NCBI GenBank assembly: GCA_937891805.1
Contig: CALATK010000186.1
Location: 1 to 13,105 of the forward strand
Source of the DNA: an uncultured Fibrobacter sp.
Lineage (GTDB): Bacteria; Fibrobacterota; Fibrobacteria; Fibrobacterales; Fibrobacteraceae
Length of the DNA: 13,105 nt
Direction of reading: 5' to 3'
Part shown: positions 1 to 10,023 of the stretch, piece by piece
Numbering within the stretch: position 1 is the stretch's first letter
Layout of the letters: each line of letters opens with the position of its first letter
Translations under genes and position numbers: made by a program
The notes under the pieces: generated by a model
Seen by the model: the letters and a program-made list of their open reading frames with translations, nothing else
The model's database searches: none
Told to the model about the DNA's origin: nothing

Positions 1-598
1 GCAGATGCTTCAATGTGGCCAACAGCTTGTCATTATCCCTCTGGTGCAAGCCGATACTGGGCTCATCCAAAATATAACACACACCAACCAGACCGGAACC
101 AATCTGAGTAGCCAGCCTGATTCTTTGAGCCTCTCCACCTGAGAGAGTTCCTGAAGACCTTGACATTGAAAGATAATCAAGACCCACTTCAACCAAAAAG
201 CTTAAACGTTCCTTAATCTCTTTTAGGACTTCCTTTGCAATGAAGTTTTCACGCTCTGTCAATTCCAAGTCCTGGAAGAATTGATAGGAGTCCTTAATTG
301 CAAGGTCACAAACGTCAATGATTGATTTTCCTCCGACAGTAACTGCCAGAATTTCAGGTCTCAATCTTTTACCGTCACAGACATAACATTTCCTGTCTGA
401 CATGAATTTTGAGAGGTATTTTCTGGAATAGCTTGATTTAGTCTCAAAGTATAATCTTTGCATTCTTGGAACAACACCTTCAAATCTGCGGTTGACCATA
501 TATGATTTGTTTCTTCTTTTGAATGTGAACGGGATTTTTTCATCACATCCGAATACTCTGTCCGGATAATCTGTTCGTTCTGCATTCGCTTTCTTCTC
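1..598 (-). CDS. uvrA: UvrA excinuclease ABC subunit A, internal fragment (N-terminus missing, runs off window)
   Basis: UvrA is the damage-recognition ATPase of nucleotide excision repair (UvrABC). The open frame gives 199 residues that match the end of the first ATPase half of the protein. It contains a zinc-type CYVC pair (residues 71-74), the UvrA-style ABC signature [16 protein letters not shown] (from residue 152) and Walker B with [14 protein letters not shown] (from residue 175). The QIG...SIGLHQRDN context is that of the N-terminal ATPase. UvrA proteins are about 940 residues, and the first few hundred are absent: the frame begins directly after the gyrB stop codon in the same phase, with no start codon or ribosome site there. 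The 3' part leaves the window at base 1. GC is about 41%, and 14 of 18 Arg codons are AGA/AGG, unlike every other gene here. The family call is secure. Whether this is a real gene remnant or an assembly join is not; the codon style would suit an AT-rich archaeon or Firmicute. Confidence 0.85.
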
Positions 599-2882
<2,284 letters not shown>

Positions 2883-2886
2883 GGAT

Positions 2887-3672
2887 TTACACCAGCAGCA
2901 GTTTCGACAGGGTGAATCCGCCAATCAGAATGCTGGTCATGCCCGCCACCACGGTGGCCTTGGTGCTCTTGCCCACGCCTTCGGCGCCGCTATGGGTGTA
3001 GTAGCCGAAGAAACAGGCGTAGCTAGAAATAAAGAAACCGTAAAGGGTAGCCTTGATAAGGCCCACCACCAAGTCCCAGTTGTGGTAGAACATGCGCACG
3101 CCGTAGAAGAACACGGACCAGGAGACTTCCTTGTACAGGTGGGCCACTTCGTAACCGCCCACGATACCGATAAAGATACTGATGACGGTCAGCACCGGCA
3201 GCATGATGACGGTGGCGATAAGGCGGGGAGCCAACAGGAACTTGAAGGGGCTGAGCCCAAGCACCTTGTAGGCGTCAAGCTGTTCGGTCACCGCCATGGT
3301 CCCAAGCTCCGAACACATAGATGCCCCAATACGGCCCGCAAGGACCATCGCGGTGAGGATGGGGCAAAGCTCCACCATCACAGACTTACCGACAGCCATG
3401 CCCACGAACATCATGGGGATCATGTCGCCGAACTGGTAGGCCAGCTGCCACGACATGATGGCGCCCGTGGCCATGGACGCCGCGAACACCACGGGGATAC
3501 TGGTAATGCCCACCACCTGCATCTGTTCGACGGTAGTGTGGAAATTGGAAAATGCGCCGGGAATGTTCTTGAACAATTCCCACACGAACTTGATGTAGTT
3601 GATGACTGTGCGGAAAAACCTTCGGACGAACCGTCCCAAGGATTCCGCAGAATTGTTCAACACGTCGACCAA
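2887..3672 (-). CDS. mlaE: MlaE-family ABC transporter permease
   Basis: Integral inner-membrane permease of the MlaE/YrbE family (261 residues, normal length). In characterised systems it works with an MlaF ATPase and an MCE-domain MlaD protein to move phospholipids between inner and outer membranes. The sequence shows the family core: an N-terminal amphipathic stretch, a first hydrophobic segment around SIPVVFAASMATGAI, the conserved ELCPILTAMVLAGRIGASMCSELGTMAVTEQLDA segment (split here as ELCPILTAMVLAGR and IGASMCSELGTM), then APRLIATVIMLPVL and two further hydrophobic segments. The start is probably the TTG at 3672, with a weak GGGA upstream; no ATG is well placed. It follows ctpA by 7 nt. 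No mlaF or mlaD lies next to it, so the partners must be elsewhere. The gene symbol is by family only. Confidence 0.9.
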   Translation of the reverse strand: MVDVLNNSAESLGRFVRRFFRTVINYIKFVWELFKNIPGAFSNFHTTVEQMQVVGITSIPVVFAASMATGAIMSWQLAYQFGDMIPMMFVGMAVGKSVMVELCPILTAMVLAGRIGASMCSELGTMAVTEQLDAYKVLGLSPFKFLLAPRLIATVIMLPVLTVISIFIGIVGGYEVAHLYKEVSWSVFFYGVRMFYHNWDLVVGLIKATLYGFFISSYACFFGYYTHSGAEGVGKSTKATVVAGMTSILIGGFTLSKLLLV

Positions 3673-3679
3673 TTAATCC

Positions 3680-5485
3680 CTACTTCTTTTTCTTGTTGTC
3701 CTTGGCGGCAGACTTTTCGTTCTTGGCAGAAGCCTTGGCGGGCGCGCTTATAGCCTGCTTAAAGAGTTTCATGTCGCTCAGGTACTTGATGGCTTCTTTC
3801 AGCTGTTCGTCCCGCTTCAGGGAGAAAGCCGTACTCACAGAATCGTTCACCATGGCGGTCAAAAGTTCCCGCTTGATGCCGTCCTTGATGTAGTCCTTGT
3901 TCTCGTCGAACTGGGCCTTGCGACGCTCTTCCAGGGCGTTCTTCATGTCGGAAAGCCGTGCAGCCAGGGTAGAATCCGTAATGGTCTTGGAGCTGTCACC
4001 CATGTAGTTCTGTTCCTGGATAATGCTCTTTTCCAGCTGGTCCACGCCTACCAGGGCGTTGCTCTTCACCTTCATGAAGTTGGTGTCCTTGAGGCAGAAA
4101 TCCTTGAACTGGGTGTACAGGGAATCGGGAACTTCCCAAGAGGCGTCCATCTTGACTCCGGACTTGTCCAGTCCCGGACGGACCTTTACCGCAAACTTGA
4201 AGTACATGGCCATCCGCTCCTGGACCTGTACCACCCAGGGCATGGGAGAAAGTTCCACGTCCACGTCGGGAGTGATACCGCCGCCGCCGAACATCATGCG
4301 TCCGTTGTGGGTGTAGAAGGTGTCCACCTTGGCGGTGTCCTTCTTTGCGGTGTCGGCCTTGGCTTCGCCTTCGCCATCTTCAGCTGCATATTCTTCTTCC
4401 ATGATCTTCAGGCCCTTGATTCCGTTCTCGGGCTTGTTGATGCAGCGGCCAAAGGGCAGGTAGTAGAAAGCCGTGGTGAGCTTCAGGGCGTTCCCCTGAT
4501 TGTCCAGGGGGAAAATGGTCTGCACGGAGCCCTTGCCGAAAGAAGTCTTTCCGATAATCAGGGCCCGGTCCCAGTCCTGGAGGGCACCGGACACGATTTC
4601 AGCGGCACTGGCAGACCCCTGGTTCACAAGCACCACCATGGGCATGTCGGGGTTCACGATACCGTCCTTGCGGGCGTGGCTTTCGGTCTTCTGGGTGCGG
4701 CCCTTGGTGCTCACAATCACGTTGCCCCGTTTCAGGAACAGTTCGCTAATCTCGATGGCCTGGTTCAACAGGCCGCCGGGATTGTAGCGCATGTCCAGAA
4801 TCAGCTTTTTCATGCCCTGCTTCTGCAGGCTCTTCAGTGCGTTTTCTACGTCGCTCAGGGTCTTGTCGCTGAAGGTGGCAAGCTTGATGTAGCCGATATC
4901 GTTAGTGACCATCCCGTAATAGGGCACGGCATGAACCACGATTTCGGCACGGGTAATGGTAAAGTCCATCAGCTCGGGTACGCCTTCGCGCTCGATAGAG
5001 ACGGTCACGTCCGTGCCGATCTTTCCGCGGAGCTTGCTCACGGCGTCGTCCAGGGTCAGGCCCTTGGTATCCTTGCCGTCGATTTTGCGGATACGGTCGC
5101 CGGCCCGGATGCCCAATCTGAAAGCGGGAGTCCCGGAAAGGGGCGAAATCACGGTGAGGATATTGTCACGGAGGCTGATGGTGATGCCCACGCCGCCGAA
5201 CTTTCCTTCCATGGAAACCTTCAAGCCCTCGTAGTCCTTGGGGGTGAACACTGCCGTGTGTGGGTCCAAAATGTTACGGATGCCGTTCAGGGCCGCGTCG
5301 GTAAGTTCCGTGGGGTTCACATCTTCCACGTACTTGCGGTTCACTTCGGAGAATACCTTGTTGAGTCTGGAAACCTCGTCGTAAAAGTCTCCCGGTGGGG
5401 TGGACTTTTCGGCTGCCGAGGCTATGCCCAGGGTGGCCAAGGTAAGGACAAATGCTTTGCGCAAAATCGAGCTAGTGATAGTCAT
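3680..5485 (-). CDS. S41-family carboxy-terminal processing peptidase (CtpA-like) with PDZ domain
   Basis: Secreted serine protease of the C-terminal processing family, acting in the periplasm on envelope proteins. From the ATG at 5485 the product has 601 residues and begins with a signal peptide (hydrophobic core AFVLTLATLGIASAA). A PDZ domain spans roughly residues 85-170, with GVGITI and AGDRIRKIDG. The S41 catalytic domain follows, with DMRYNPGGLLNQA, then NQGSASAAE and GKTSFGKGSVQ. By the family spacing of 25 residues the Ser-Lys dyad is Ser293/Lys318, with Gln322. A charged insert rich in Lys, Ala and Asp (around ADTAKKDTAKVDT) splits the later catalytic part. The long C-terminal extension is helical and ends in KKKK. 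A TTG at 5500 could add five residues but gives a worse signal peptide. First gene of the probable ctpA-mlaE-DUF721-gyrB operon; the terminator of the sigma gene lies upstream. Confidence 0.93.
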   Translation of the reverse strand: MTITSSILRKAFVLTLATLGIASAAEKSTPPGDFYDEVSRLNKVFSEVNRKYVEDVNPTELTDAALNGIRNILDPHTAVFTPKDYEGLKVSMEGKFGGVGITISLRDNILTVISPLSGTPAFRLGIRAGDRIRKIDGKDTKGLTLDDAVSKLRGKIGTDVTVSIEREGVPELMDFTITRAEIVVHAVPYYGMVTNDIGYIKLATFSDKTLSDVENALKSLQKQGMKKLILDMRYNPGGLLNQAIEISELFLKRGNVIVSTKGRTQKTESHARKDGIVNPDMPMVVLVNQGSASAAEIVSGALQDWDRALIIGKTSFGKGSVQTIFPLDNQGNALKLTTAFYYLPFGRCINKPENGIKGLKIMEEEYAAEDGEGEAKADTAKKDTAKVDTFYTHNGRMMFGGGGITPDVDVELSPMPWVVQVQERMAMYFKFAVKVRPGLDKSGVKMDASWEVPDSLYTQFKDFCLKDTNFMKVKSNALVGVDQLEKSIIQEQNYMGDSSKTITDSTLAARLSDMKNALEERRKAQFDENKDYIKDGIKRELLTAMVNDSVSTAFSLKRDEQLKEAIKYLSDMKLFKQAISAPAKASAKNEKSAAKDNKKKK

Positions 5486-5531
5486 GCCCAAAAGATACAA
5501 TTTATCGGTGGCAAATACGGTGAAAAACGGA

Positions 5532-5558
5532 AAAAACCGGCCCTAAAGGCCGGTTTTT
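5532..5558 (-). terminator. Intrinsic terminator after the sigma factor gene
   Basis: A perfect 11-bp stem (5532-5542 with 5548-5558) has a 5-nt loop and a CCGGCC/GGCCGG core. Read on the minus strand it ends in a run of T residues. It begins 29 nt past the stop of the sigma gene and separates it from ctpA. The stem is symmetric, but no plus-strand gene ends here. Confidence 0.9.
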
Positions 5559-5586
5559 GATAATAGGAGAGAGAGGAGAAAAACTT

Positions 5587-6441
5587 TTATGCCGCTTCGT
5601 CCAGCATTTTCTGGATGCGGTCGTTCCGGAGCTTAGCAAGGGCGCTTTCCTTGAGCTGACGGACTCGTTCCTTGGACAGCCCCACCATAGGGGAAATTTC
5701 TTTCAGGTTCAGGTCGCTATCCATCTTGAAGCCGAAATAGAGCTTCAGGATATCACTTTCCTGCTGGTCCAGGTTCTTGTTCAAAACTTTTTCGAAGACT
5801 TCCCGGCGGTTGTTCTTTTCGGCCAGGTCTTCGGTGCGGAATTCTACAGAGGGAATGCAGTCTCCCAAGGTGGAATCTCCGTCTTCGCCAACGGGGGCTT
5901 CCAGAGAAGAGGTGCGGTTGCCCATCATCAATACCTTTTCGATGGCGTCGCCCTTGTACTTGGAAACTCCTTCCAGGCTGTCGGTGTCCAGCACATAGCT
6001 GCCACCCACAACCTGTTTAAGCTTGCCGCCCTTCTTGTTGAAACGGCGCAGAATCAGCTCCTTCTCGGCGCTGATACGGACCGTGCGGCCCTTTTCGGCG
6101 ATGGCGCGGGTAATGTTCTGGCGCACCCACCACACGGCATAACTGATAAACTTGATTTTCTGGCTAGGGTCAAAACGGCGGGCGGCCTCTATAAGGCCCA
6201 TGTTGCCTTCGCTGATGAGTTCGCCCACTTCAAGGCCCTGGCCCTTGTAAAGGTTCGCGATGTTCACCACAAAGCGCAGGTTGGACTTGACCAGCAAATC
6301 CAGGGCTTCGCGGCTGCCTTCCTTGACCTTCTTGATGAGCAACTTCTCCTGTGCCGGAGTCAGCAGAGGAATGCTGGAAATATCTTCAAGATACTGAAAA
6401 TAAGTGCTTTTCTCATCACGGGTGTAGGTAGCGGCGTTCAT
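5587..6441 (-). CDS. RNA polymerase sigma factor, RpoD/SigA family (no region 1.1)
   Basis: Sigma70-family factor of 284 residues that directs RNA polymerase to promoters. Region 1.2 begins near STYFQYLEDISSIPLLT. Region 2 is complete and canonical: NLRFVVNIANLYKGQGLE, LISEGNMGLIEAARRFDP, and the -10 recognition helix KFISYAVWWVRQNI. Region 4 carries the -35 reading helix-turn-helix (LKEISPMVGLSKERVRQLKE). Region 1.1 is absent and region 3 is divergent (RTVRISAEKELILRRFNKK instead of the common VRLP...N pattern). This size without region 1.1 resembles the primary sigma of Bacteroidetes, so it could be either the primary factor or a group 2 factor. AAGGA at 6448-6452 lies 6 nt before the ATG and fixes the start. 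It is divergent from the histidine kinase gene across about 180 nt and closed by its own terminator, so it is probably monocistronic. Confidence 0.93.
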   Translation of the reverse strand: MNAATYTRDEKSTYFQYLEDISSIPLLTPAQEKLLIKKVKEGSREALDLLVKSNLRFVVNIANLYKGQGLEVGELISEGNMGLIEAARRFDPSQKIKFISYAVWWVRQNITRAIAEKGRTVRISAEKELILRRFNKKGGKLKQVVGGSYVLDTDSLEGVSKYKGDAIEKVLMMGNRTSSLEAPVGEDGDSTLGDCIPSVEFRTEDLAEKNNRREVFEKVLNKNLDQQESDILKLYFGFKMDSDLNLKEISPMVGLSKERVRQLKESALAKLRNDRIQKMLDEAA

Positions 6442-6619
6442 AGTAAATCCTTTTCCTTTACGCCTATAAATCTACCTCCATTTTTCACTCGGAGTGTCAG
6501 GAAGAACCCTAGTCCCTGCAAAAGTTTAATTTGTTTTTTGTCGGAAAAAATCGCTTTTTTGTCATAAAAGTGTCATTATGGGCTGTACGGGGGGCGTTTT
6601 TGGACCTATTTTTGTCATT

Positions 6620-7819
6620 ATGGAACCAGAAATGACCAACAATTCAATCTTTAGGCTGCGGCAGAGGTTGCAGGGTGCCCAGGAAAGGGATTTTGACAGG
6701 TACGAAAAGATAATTCGAGAAGTCCTGAAGCAAGAGGATAAGATTTCGTTTCCGATACCGGCCTATGTGCCCCAGATTCTCGTTTTCCTCTTTATCCTCA
6801 TTTTCCCCATGCTCTACATCTGGGATCCGGTAACCCGCTCGGCAATAGACCTGGACTGGCGTAAACTGATGAACTTTTATTTTCCGGTACTGATGTGCAT
6901 CGGGGTATTCGGTCTCAATCTCCATTTTCTGGTACCCAACTGCATTCTCAAAAAGCATTATGTCGTTTATTTTGTGTGTAACTCGATTCTGGTCCTGGCG
7001 ACCTGTTTCTTGCGGGAGGTTGTTTTTTTCCTGATTGACAGAGCTCCCGGGCAGGGCGTGAGGTTTTTTCTTGAGTCCTACATGTTTTCTTCTGTGAAGG
7101 GCCATTTCAGTTATTGGACTGTTTTTTCCTTTGTGGTGCTGGTCTGCCTGGTTTGCGTCATCTGCGTGTTTTACCGGCTGATATCTACACAAATTCTGCG
7201 AGGGTTCGTGGTCAGGGAACAAAAGCGTAGCCGCTTGCAGTACGAACTGGAATTCCTGAAAAACCAACTTTCGCCCCACTTTTTATTCAATACTCTGAAC
7301 AACATAACGGCGCTTATCGCCATAGATTCCAGGCGTGCGGAAAAGTCCATGATGGAACTTTCCAAGCTGTTGCGGGTGACCCTGTACCAGACAGCCGACG
7401 ATATGATTCCCCTGGAAGAGGATGTGGAAATTCTCCGGATGTACGGGAACCTGGAAAAGCTCCGGCTAGACGACAGCTTCGATTACCGTTTTGACGTGGA
7501 GATTGAAAACCCGAAAGTGATGGTGCCGCCTCTAGTAGCCATGTCCCTGGTAGAAAACGCTTTGAAACACAGCAAGAACCCCAAGGGAAAGAGCTTCGCC
7601 CATATTTCTATCCGTCAGCAGGGAAACGAACTGGTGCTTGAAACGGCCAATTCGAATTTTCCGAAGGAGTCACAGTCCCCAAAGAAGGCCAGCGGCCTCG
7701 GGCTTTCGACTTTCCAGAAACGGCTGGAAATGCTTTTTTGGGACAAGGCGGAATACAACGCCTACGTGGAAGACGGCGTGTACCACAGCCGCTTAAAGAT
7801 ACAGCTCGCCGACAACTAG
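6620..7819 (+). CDS. LytS/YehU-type membrane sensor histidine kinase
   Basis: Sensor kinase of the His_kinase (PF06580) type, which normally phosphorylates a LytTR-class response regulator. From the ATG at 6620 it has 399 residues. A charged N-terminal stretch is followed by four hydrophobic segments (about 48-66, 83-104, 113-138 and 166-190) with no large extracytoplasmic domain. The kinase core follows: H-box NQLSPHFLFNTLNNI with the phospho-acceptor at His220, the N-box SLVENALKHSK, and a glycine motif GLGLSTFQKRLEML. The start is uncertain. ATGs at 6578, 6620 and 6632 are in frame and none has a strong ribosome site; 6632 has a weak GGA about 8 nt upstream. No response regulator gene is adjacent. 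The stop lies 4 nt from the stop of the convergent helicase gene. Confidence 0.9.
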   Translation: MEPEMTNNSIFRLRQRLQGAQERDFDRYEKIIREVLKQEDKISFPIPAYVPQILVFLFILIFPMLYIWDPVTRSAIDLDWRKLMNFYFPVLMCIGVFGLNLHFLVPNCILKKHYVVYFVCNSILVLATCFLREVVFFLIDRAPGQGVRFFLESYMFSSVKGHFSYWTVFSFVVLVCLVCVICVFYRLISTQILRGFVVREQKRSRLQYELEFLKNQLSPHFLFNTLNNITALIAIDSRRAEKSMMELSKLLRVTLYQTADDMIPLEEDVEILRMYGNLEKLRLDDSFDYRFDVEIENPKVMVPPLVAMSLVENALKHSKNPKGKSFAHISIRQQGNELVLETANSNFPKESQSPKKASGLGLSTFQKRLEMLFWDKAEYNAYVEDGVYHSRLKIQLADN

Positions 7820-7823
7820 AGGA

Positions 7824-9596
7824 TTACCGCGCGGCCAGTTCTTCGGGCGTGCGGCTCAAAATATCCCAGTCGCCCCGCTTGATGATCTTGTAGGCGTAGC
7901 CCTGTTCGGTAAGGAACAGCTGGCGGTTCATGGAGAACTCCTGCTCCTTGGAATCCTGGGTCACGATACTGTAGAAGTGGGCGGTGCCGCCGTCGCTCTT
8001 GGGGCGCAAGATGCGGCCCAGTCGCTGGGCTTCTTCTTGCCGGCTGCCGAAGGTCCCTGAAATCTGTATCAGGATGTTGGCGTCGGGAAGGTCGATGGCG
8101 AAGTTGCCTACCTTGGAGACCATCAGGTTTTTCTGCTCGCCCTTGCGGAAGGCGGCGTAGAGCCGTTCGCGTTCCTTGTTGGGGGTCTTGCCGGTAATCA
8201 GCGGGATTTCCAGCTCCTGGGCCAGCTTTTCCAGCTGGTCGATGTACTGCCCGATGATGAGCACCCGGTCGTCGGGCTTGTCAAAGTGGGCGAGGAGGCG
8301 CTTTACGATGTCCGTCTTTTCGGGATTGGTGCTTGCGAGAGTAATCTTTTCACGGACCGGCGCCAGGGCGTATTTCATCTTCAGTTCCGCTTCCATAGGG
8401 ATGCGGATTTCGTTACAGTCGGCGGTGGCAATCCAGCCCTGGGCTTCCAGCACACGCCAGGGGATGTCGTATTTCTTGGGGCCGATAAGGCTGAACACTT
8501 CCGTCTCCTTGTGGTCTTCGCGGACCAGGGTGGCGGTAAGTCCCAGGCGGCGCGTGGCCTGCATCTCGGTACTCAGGCGGAACACCGGGGCCGGGAGCAG
8601 GTGCACCTCGTCGTAAATCATGAGGCCCCATTTCTGTTCGCTGAACAGGGGGAAGTTCGAGAGTTCCTTCTTGACTTCTTCGTCGCTCAGGTCGTCCGGT
8701 TCGGGCTCGCCCTGCTTGTTTACGTCCTTCACCTTCTTGCGCTGGGTGAGAATCTGGTAGGTGGCCACGGTCACGGGGCCGATTTCCTTCACTTCGCCGG
8801 AGTATTCCTTCACCTGGTCCAGGGTCAGGTCCGTCTTGTCGCAGATTTCCCGGATCCACTGGCGGGAGGCGGAAATGTTGGGGGTAAGGATAAGGGTCTT
8901 GGTCTGGATGAGGGCCATGGTGGCAAGGCCGATGACCGTCTTGCCCGAACCGCAGGGCAGCACGATAACGCCGGAGCCGCCCTTTTCCGAACCGCTGGCG
9001 TAAAACACCTGGGCGGCTTCCTTCTGGTAGTCGCGGAGCTTGAACTCACGACCTTCGAGGGTGGTCTCCCGGAGCTTGATGGGGAGCGGGTCGCCCTGGA
9101 CATATCCTGCCAGGTCTTCCACCGGGAATCCGGCGTTGGTAAGTGCCATCTTCAGGTGGCCGCGGCGTTCCGGGTCCACTTCGGCGTGGGAATCGTCCAG
9201 GAACTTCAGGATAAACGGCTCCACCTCCTTCAGGTGGCAAATCTCGGTGAACATGTAGGTGTCGTCGGATTCCAGCAGCAGGCGGTCAACCTCTTTGCGC
9301 AGGCGCAGCAGACCGTACCGGGCCATGTAGTCTTCCACCTCGGTAATCACCGTCTGGGGAATGGGGTAGCGGCTCTGGCTTTCTAGCCGTTCCAGCACTT
9401 CGGTTGCGCGGAGGCCCGTGGAAGCCGCGTTCCAGAGGCTCAGGTGAGAAATCTTGTAGGTGTGCAGGTGCTCGGGGCTCTTGACCAGTTCGGTGAAGGG
9501 GGCGATCGCGTCCCGTGCGGATTCGTAGTTGGGATTGTCCACCTCGACCATGATTTCGAGGTTGCTCTGTACAATGATTGCGCCGTTCGGATTCAT
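7824..9596 (-). CDS. XPB/Rad25-type superfamily 2 DNA helicase
   Basis: Bacterial homologue of XPB, the 3'-5' DNA helicase/translocase of eukaryotic TFIIH and archaeal repair (590 residues). The N-terminal ~180 residues match the XPB N-terminal/damage-recognition region in position. The helicase core has Walker A LPCGSGKT (213-220), DEVH (329-332), motif III LGLTATLVRED including the XPB-specific RED triplet (359-361), and motif VI EEAQRLGRILRP (521-532). RED together with DEVH and the GKTPNKERERLY segment separates it from RecG, UvrB or generic DEAD-box proteins. The ATG at 9596 has no clear Shine-Dalgarno sequence. It is transcribed alone; its promoter must lie in the repeat-rich gap upstream. 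No Bax1-like nuclease partner (found with archaeal XPB) is in view. A role in repair is inferred from the family. Confidence 0.92.
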   Translation of the reverse strand: MNPNGAIIVQSNLEIMVEVDNPNYESARDAIAPFTELVKSPEHLHTYKISHLSLWNAASTGLRATEVLERLESQSRYPIPQTVITEVEDYMARYGLLRLRKEVDRLLLESDDTYMFTEICHLKEVEPFILKFLDDSHAEVDPERRGHLKMALTNAGFPVEDLAGYVQGDPLPIKLRETTLEGREFKLRDYQKEAAQVFYASGSEKGGSGVIVLPCGSGKTVIGLATMALIQTKTLILTPNISASRQWIREICDKTDLTLDQVKEYSGEVKEIGPVTVATYQILTQRKKVKDVNKQGEPEPDDLSDEEVKKELSNFPLFSEQKWGLMIYDEVHLLPAPVFRLSTEMQATRRLGLTATLVREDHKETEVFSLIGPKKYDIPWRVLEAQGWIATADCNEIRIPMEAELKMKYALAPVREKITLASTNPEKTDIVKRLLAHFDKPDDRVLIIGQYIDQLEKLAQELEIPLITGKTPNKERERLYAAFRKGEQKNLMVSKVGNFAIDLPDANILIQISGTFGSRQEEAQRLGRILRPKSDGGTAHFYSIVTQDSKEQEFSMNRQLFLTEQGYAYKIIKRGDWDILSRTPEELAAR

Positions 9597-9645
9597 AGGG
9601 CGGCAAATATAGAAAATTAGGTGTTAGGTGGTAGGTTGTAGGGAT

Positions 9646-9679
9646 TAGGATCTAGGGTTTAGTAAGGCTGGTCTCAAGA
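9646..9679. repeat. 34-bp perfect direct repeat, copy 1
   Basis: Identical over 34 bp to 9851-9884, 205 bp away. It begins TAGGATCTAGGG and ends GGTCTCAAGA. A third partial copy of the first 12 bases lies at 9837-9848, directly before copy 2. Confidence 0.95.
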
Positions 9680-9682
9680 GGT

Positions 9683-9731
9683 GTCATCCTCGCTGTCATT
9701 CTGGAGCGCAGCGATAGAATCACGAGGATCC
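9683..9731. repeat. Nested hairpin element (GTCATCC...GGATCC type, with a GTCATTCT...AGAATC unit inside)
   Basis: The outer stem ATCCTCG (9686-9692) pairs perfectly with CGAGGAT (9723-9729). Inside it lies a second unit whose ATTCT (about 9698-9702) pairs with AGAAT (9716-9720) around a small GC-GCA-GC tip. The pattern looks like one repeat unit inserted in another. Related single units are at 9778-9811 and 10994-11028. Confidence 0.7.
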
Positions 9732-9777
9732 GCTGGAGGTGTGTAATGTGGAATGTGAGGTTCGAGGCACGAGGAAT

Positions 9778-9811
9778 GTCATCCAGAGCGACGAAGTCGC
9801 GAAGGATCCAG
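9778..9811. repeat. Hairpin element, single unit
   Basis: Unit bounded by GTCATCC and GGATCCAG. The inner stem GCGAC/GTCGC with loop GAA is flanked on both sides by the dinucleotide GA, then by ATCCA/AGGAT (one mismatch). The unit at 10994-11028 has the same architecture with a different inner stem. Confidence 0.75.
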
Positions 9812-9850
9812 TTCAAAGGGATAGGCCGTTAGAGGTTAGGATCTAGGGGC

Positions 9851-9884
9851 TAGGATCTAGGGTTTAGTAAGGCTGGTCTCAAGA
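9851..9884. repeat. 34-bp perfect direct repeat, copy 2
   Basis: Identical to 9646-9679. It is preceded at 9837-9848 by a partial tandem copy of its first 12 bases. Confidence 0.95.
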
Positions 9885-9992
9885 AGTTTTTTTAGGGACG
9901 GGAGGGGGAGGTATCCCCCTGGCTCGCACGCGCTTGCGCTTGTTGCTCACCACCCCCTCTTGCCGGAATAGCCCCGCAGGCAGCCTCGGGTA

Positions 9993-10023
9993 TAAAAAAT
10001 CCCGCTTTCTGAAAGAAAGCGGG
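9993..10023 (-). terminator. Intrinsic terminator of tRNA-Thr
   Basis: A 9-bp stem CCCGCTTTC/GAAAGCGGG (10001-10009 and 10015-10023) has a 5-nt loop. On the minus strand it is followed by A and six T residues. It starts 7 nt after the 3' end of the tRNA. Confidence 0.92.

Noticed and set aside
4307..5560. 417-codon plus-strand frame opposite ctpA
   Set aside because: Antisense shadow of the S41 protease gene, driven by its GC-rich codon use.
8286..9386. 366-codon plus-strand frame opposite the XPB helicase
   Set aside because: Antisense shadow; the helicase motifs on the minus strand are unambiguous.
9646..9884. Telomere-like or CRISPR-like repeat
   Set aside because: AGGGTTTAG resembles plant telomere repeats only by chance and is not tandem. 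Only two full 34-bp copies exist, 205 bp apart, without regular spacers or cas genes.
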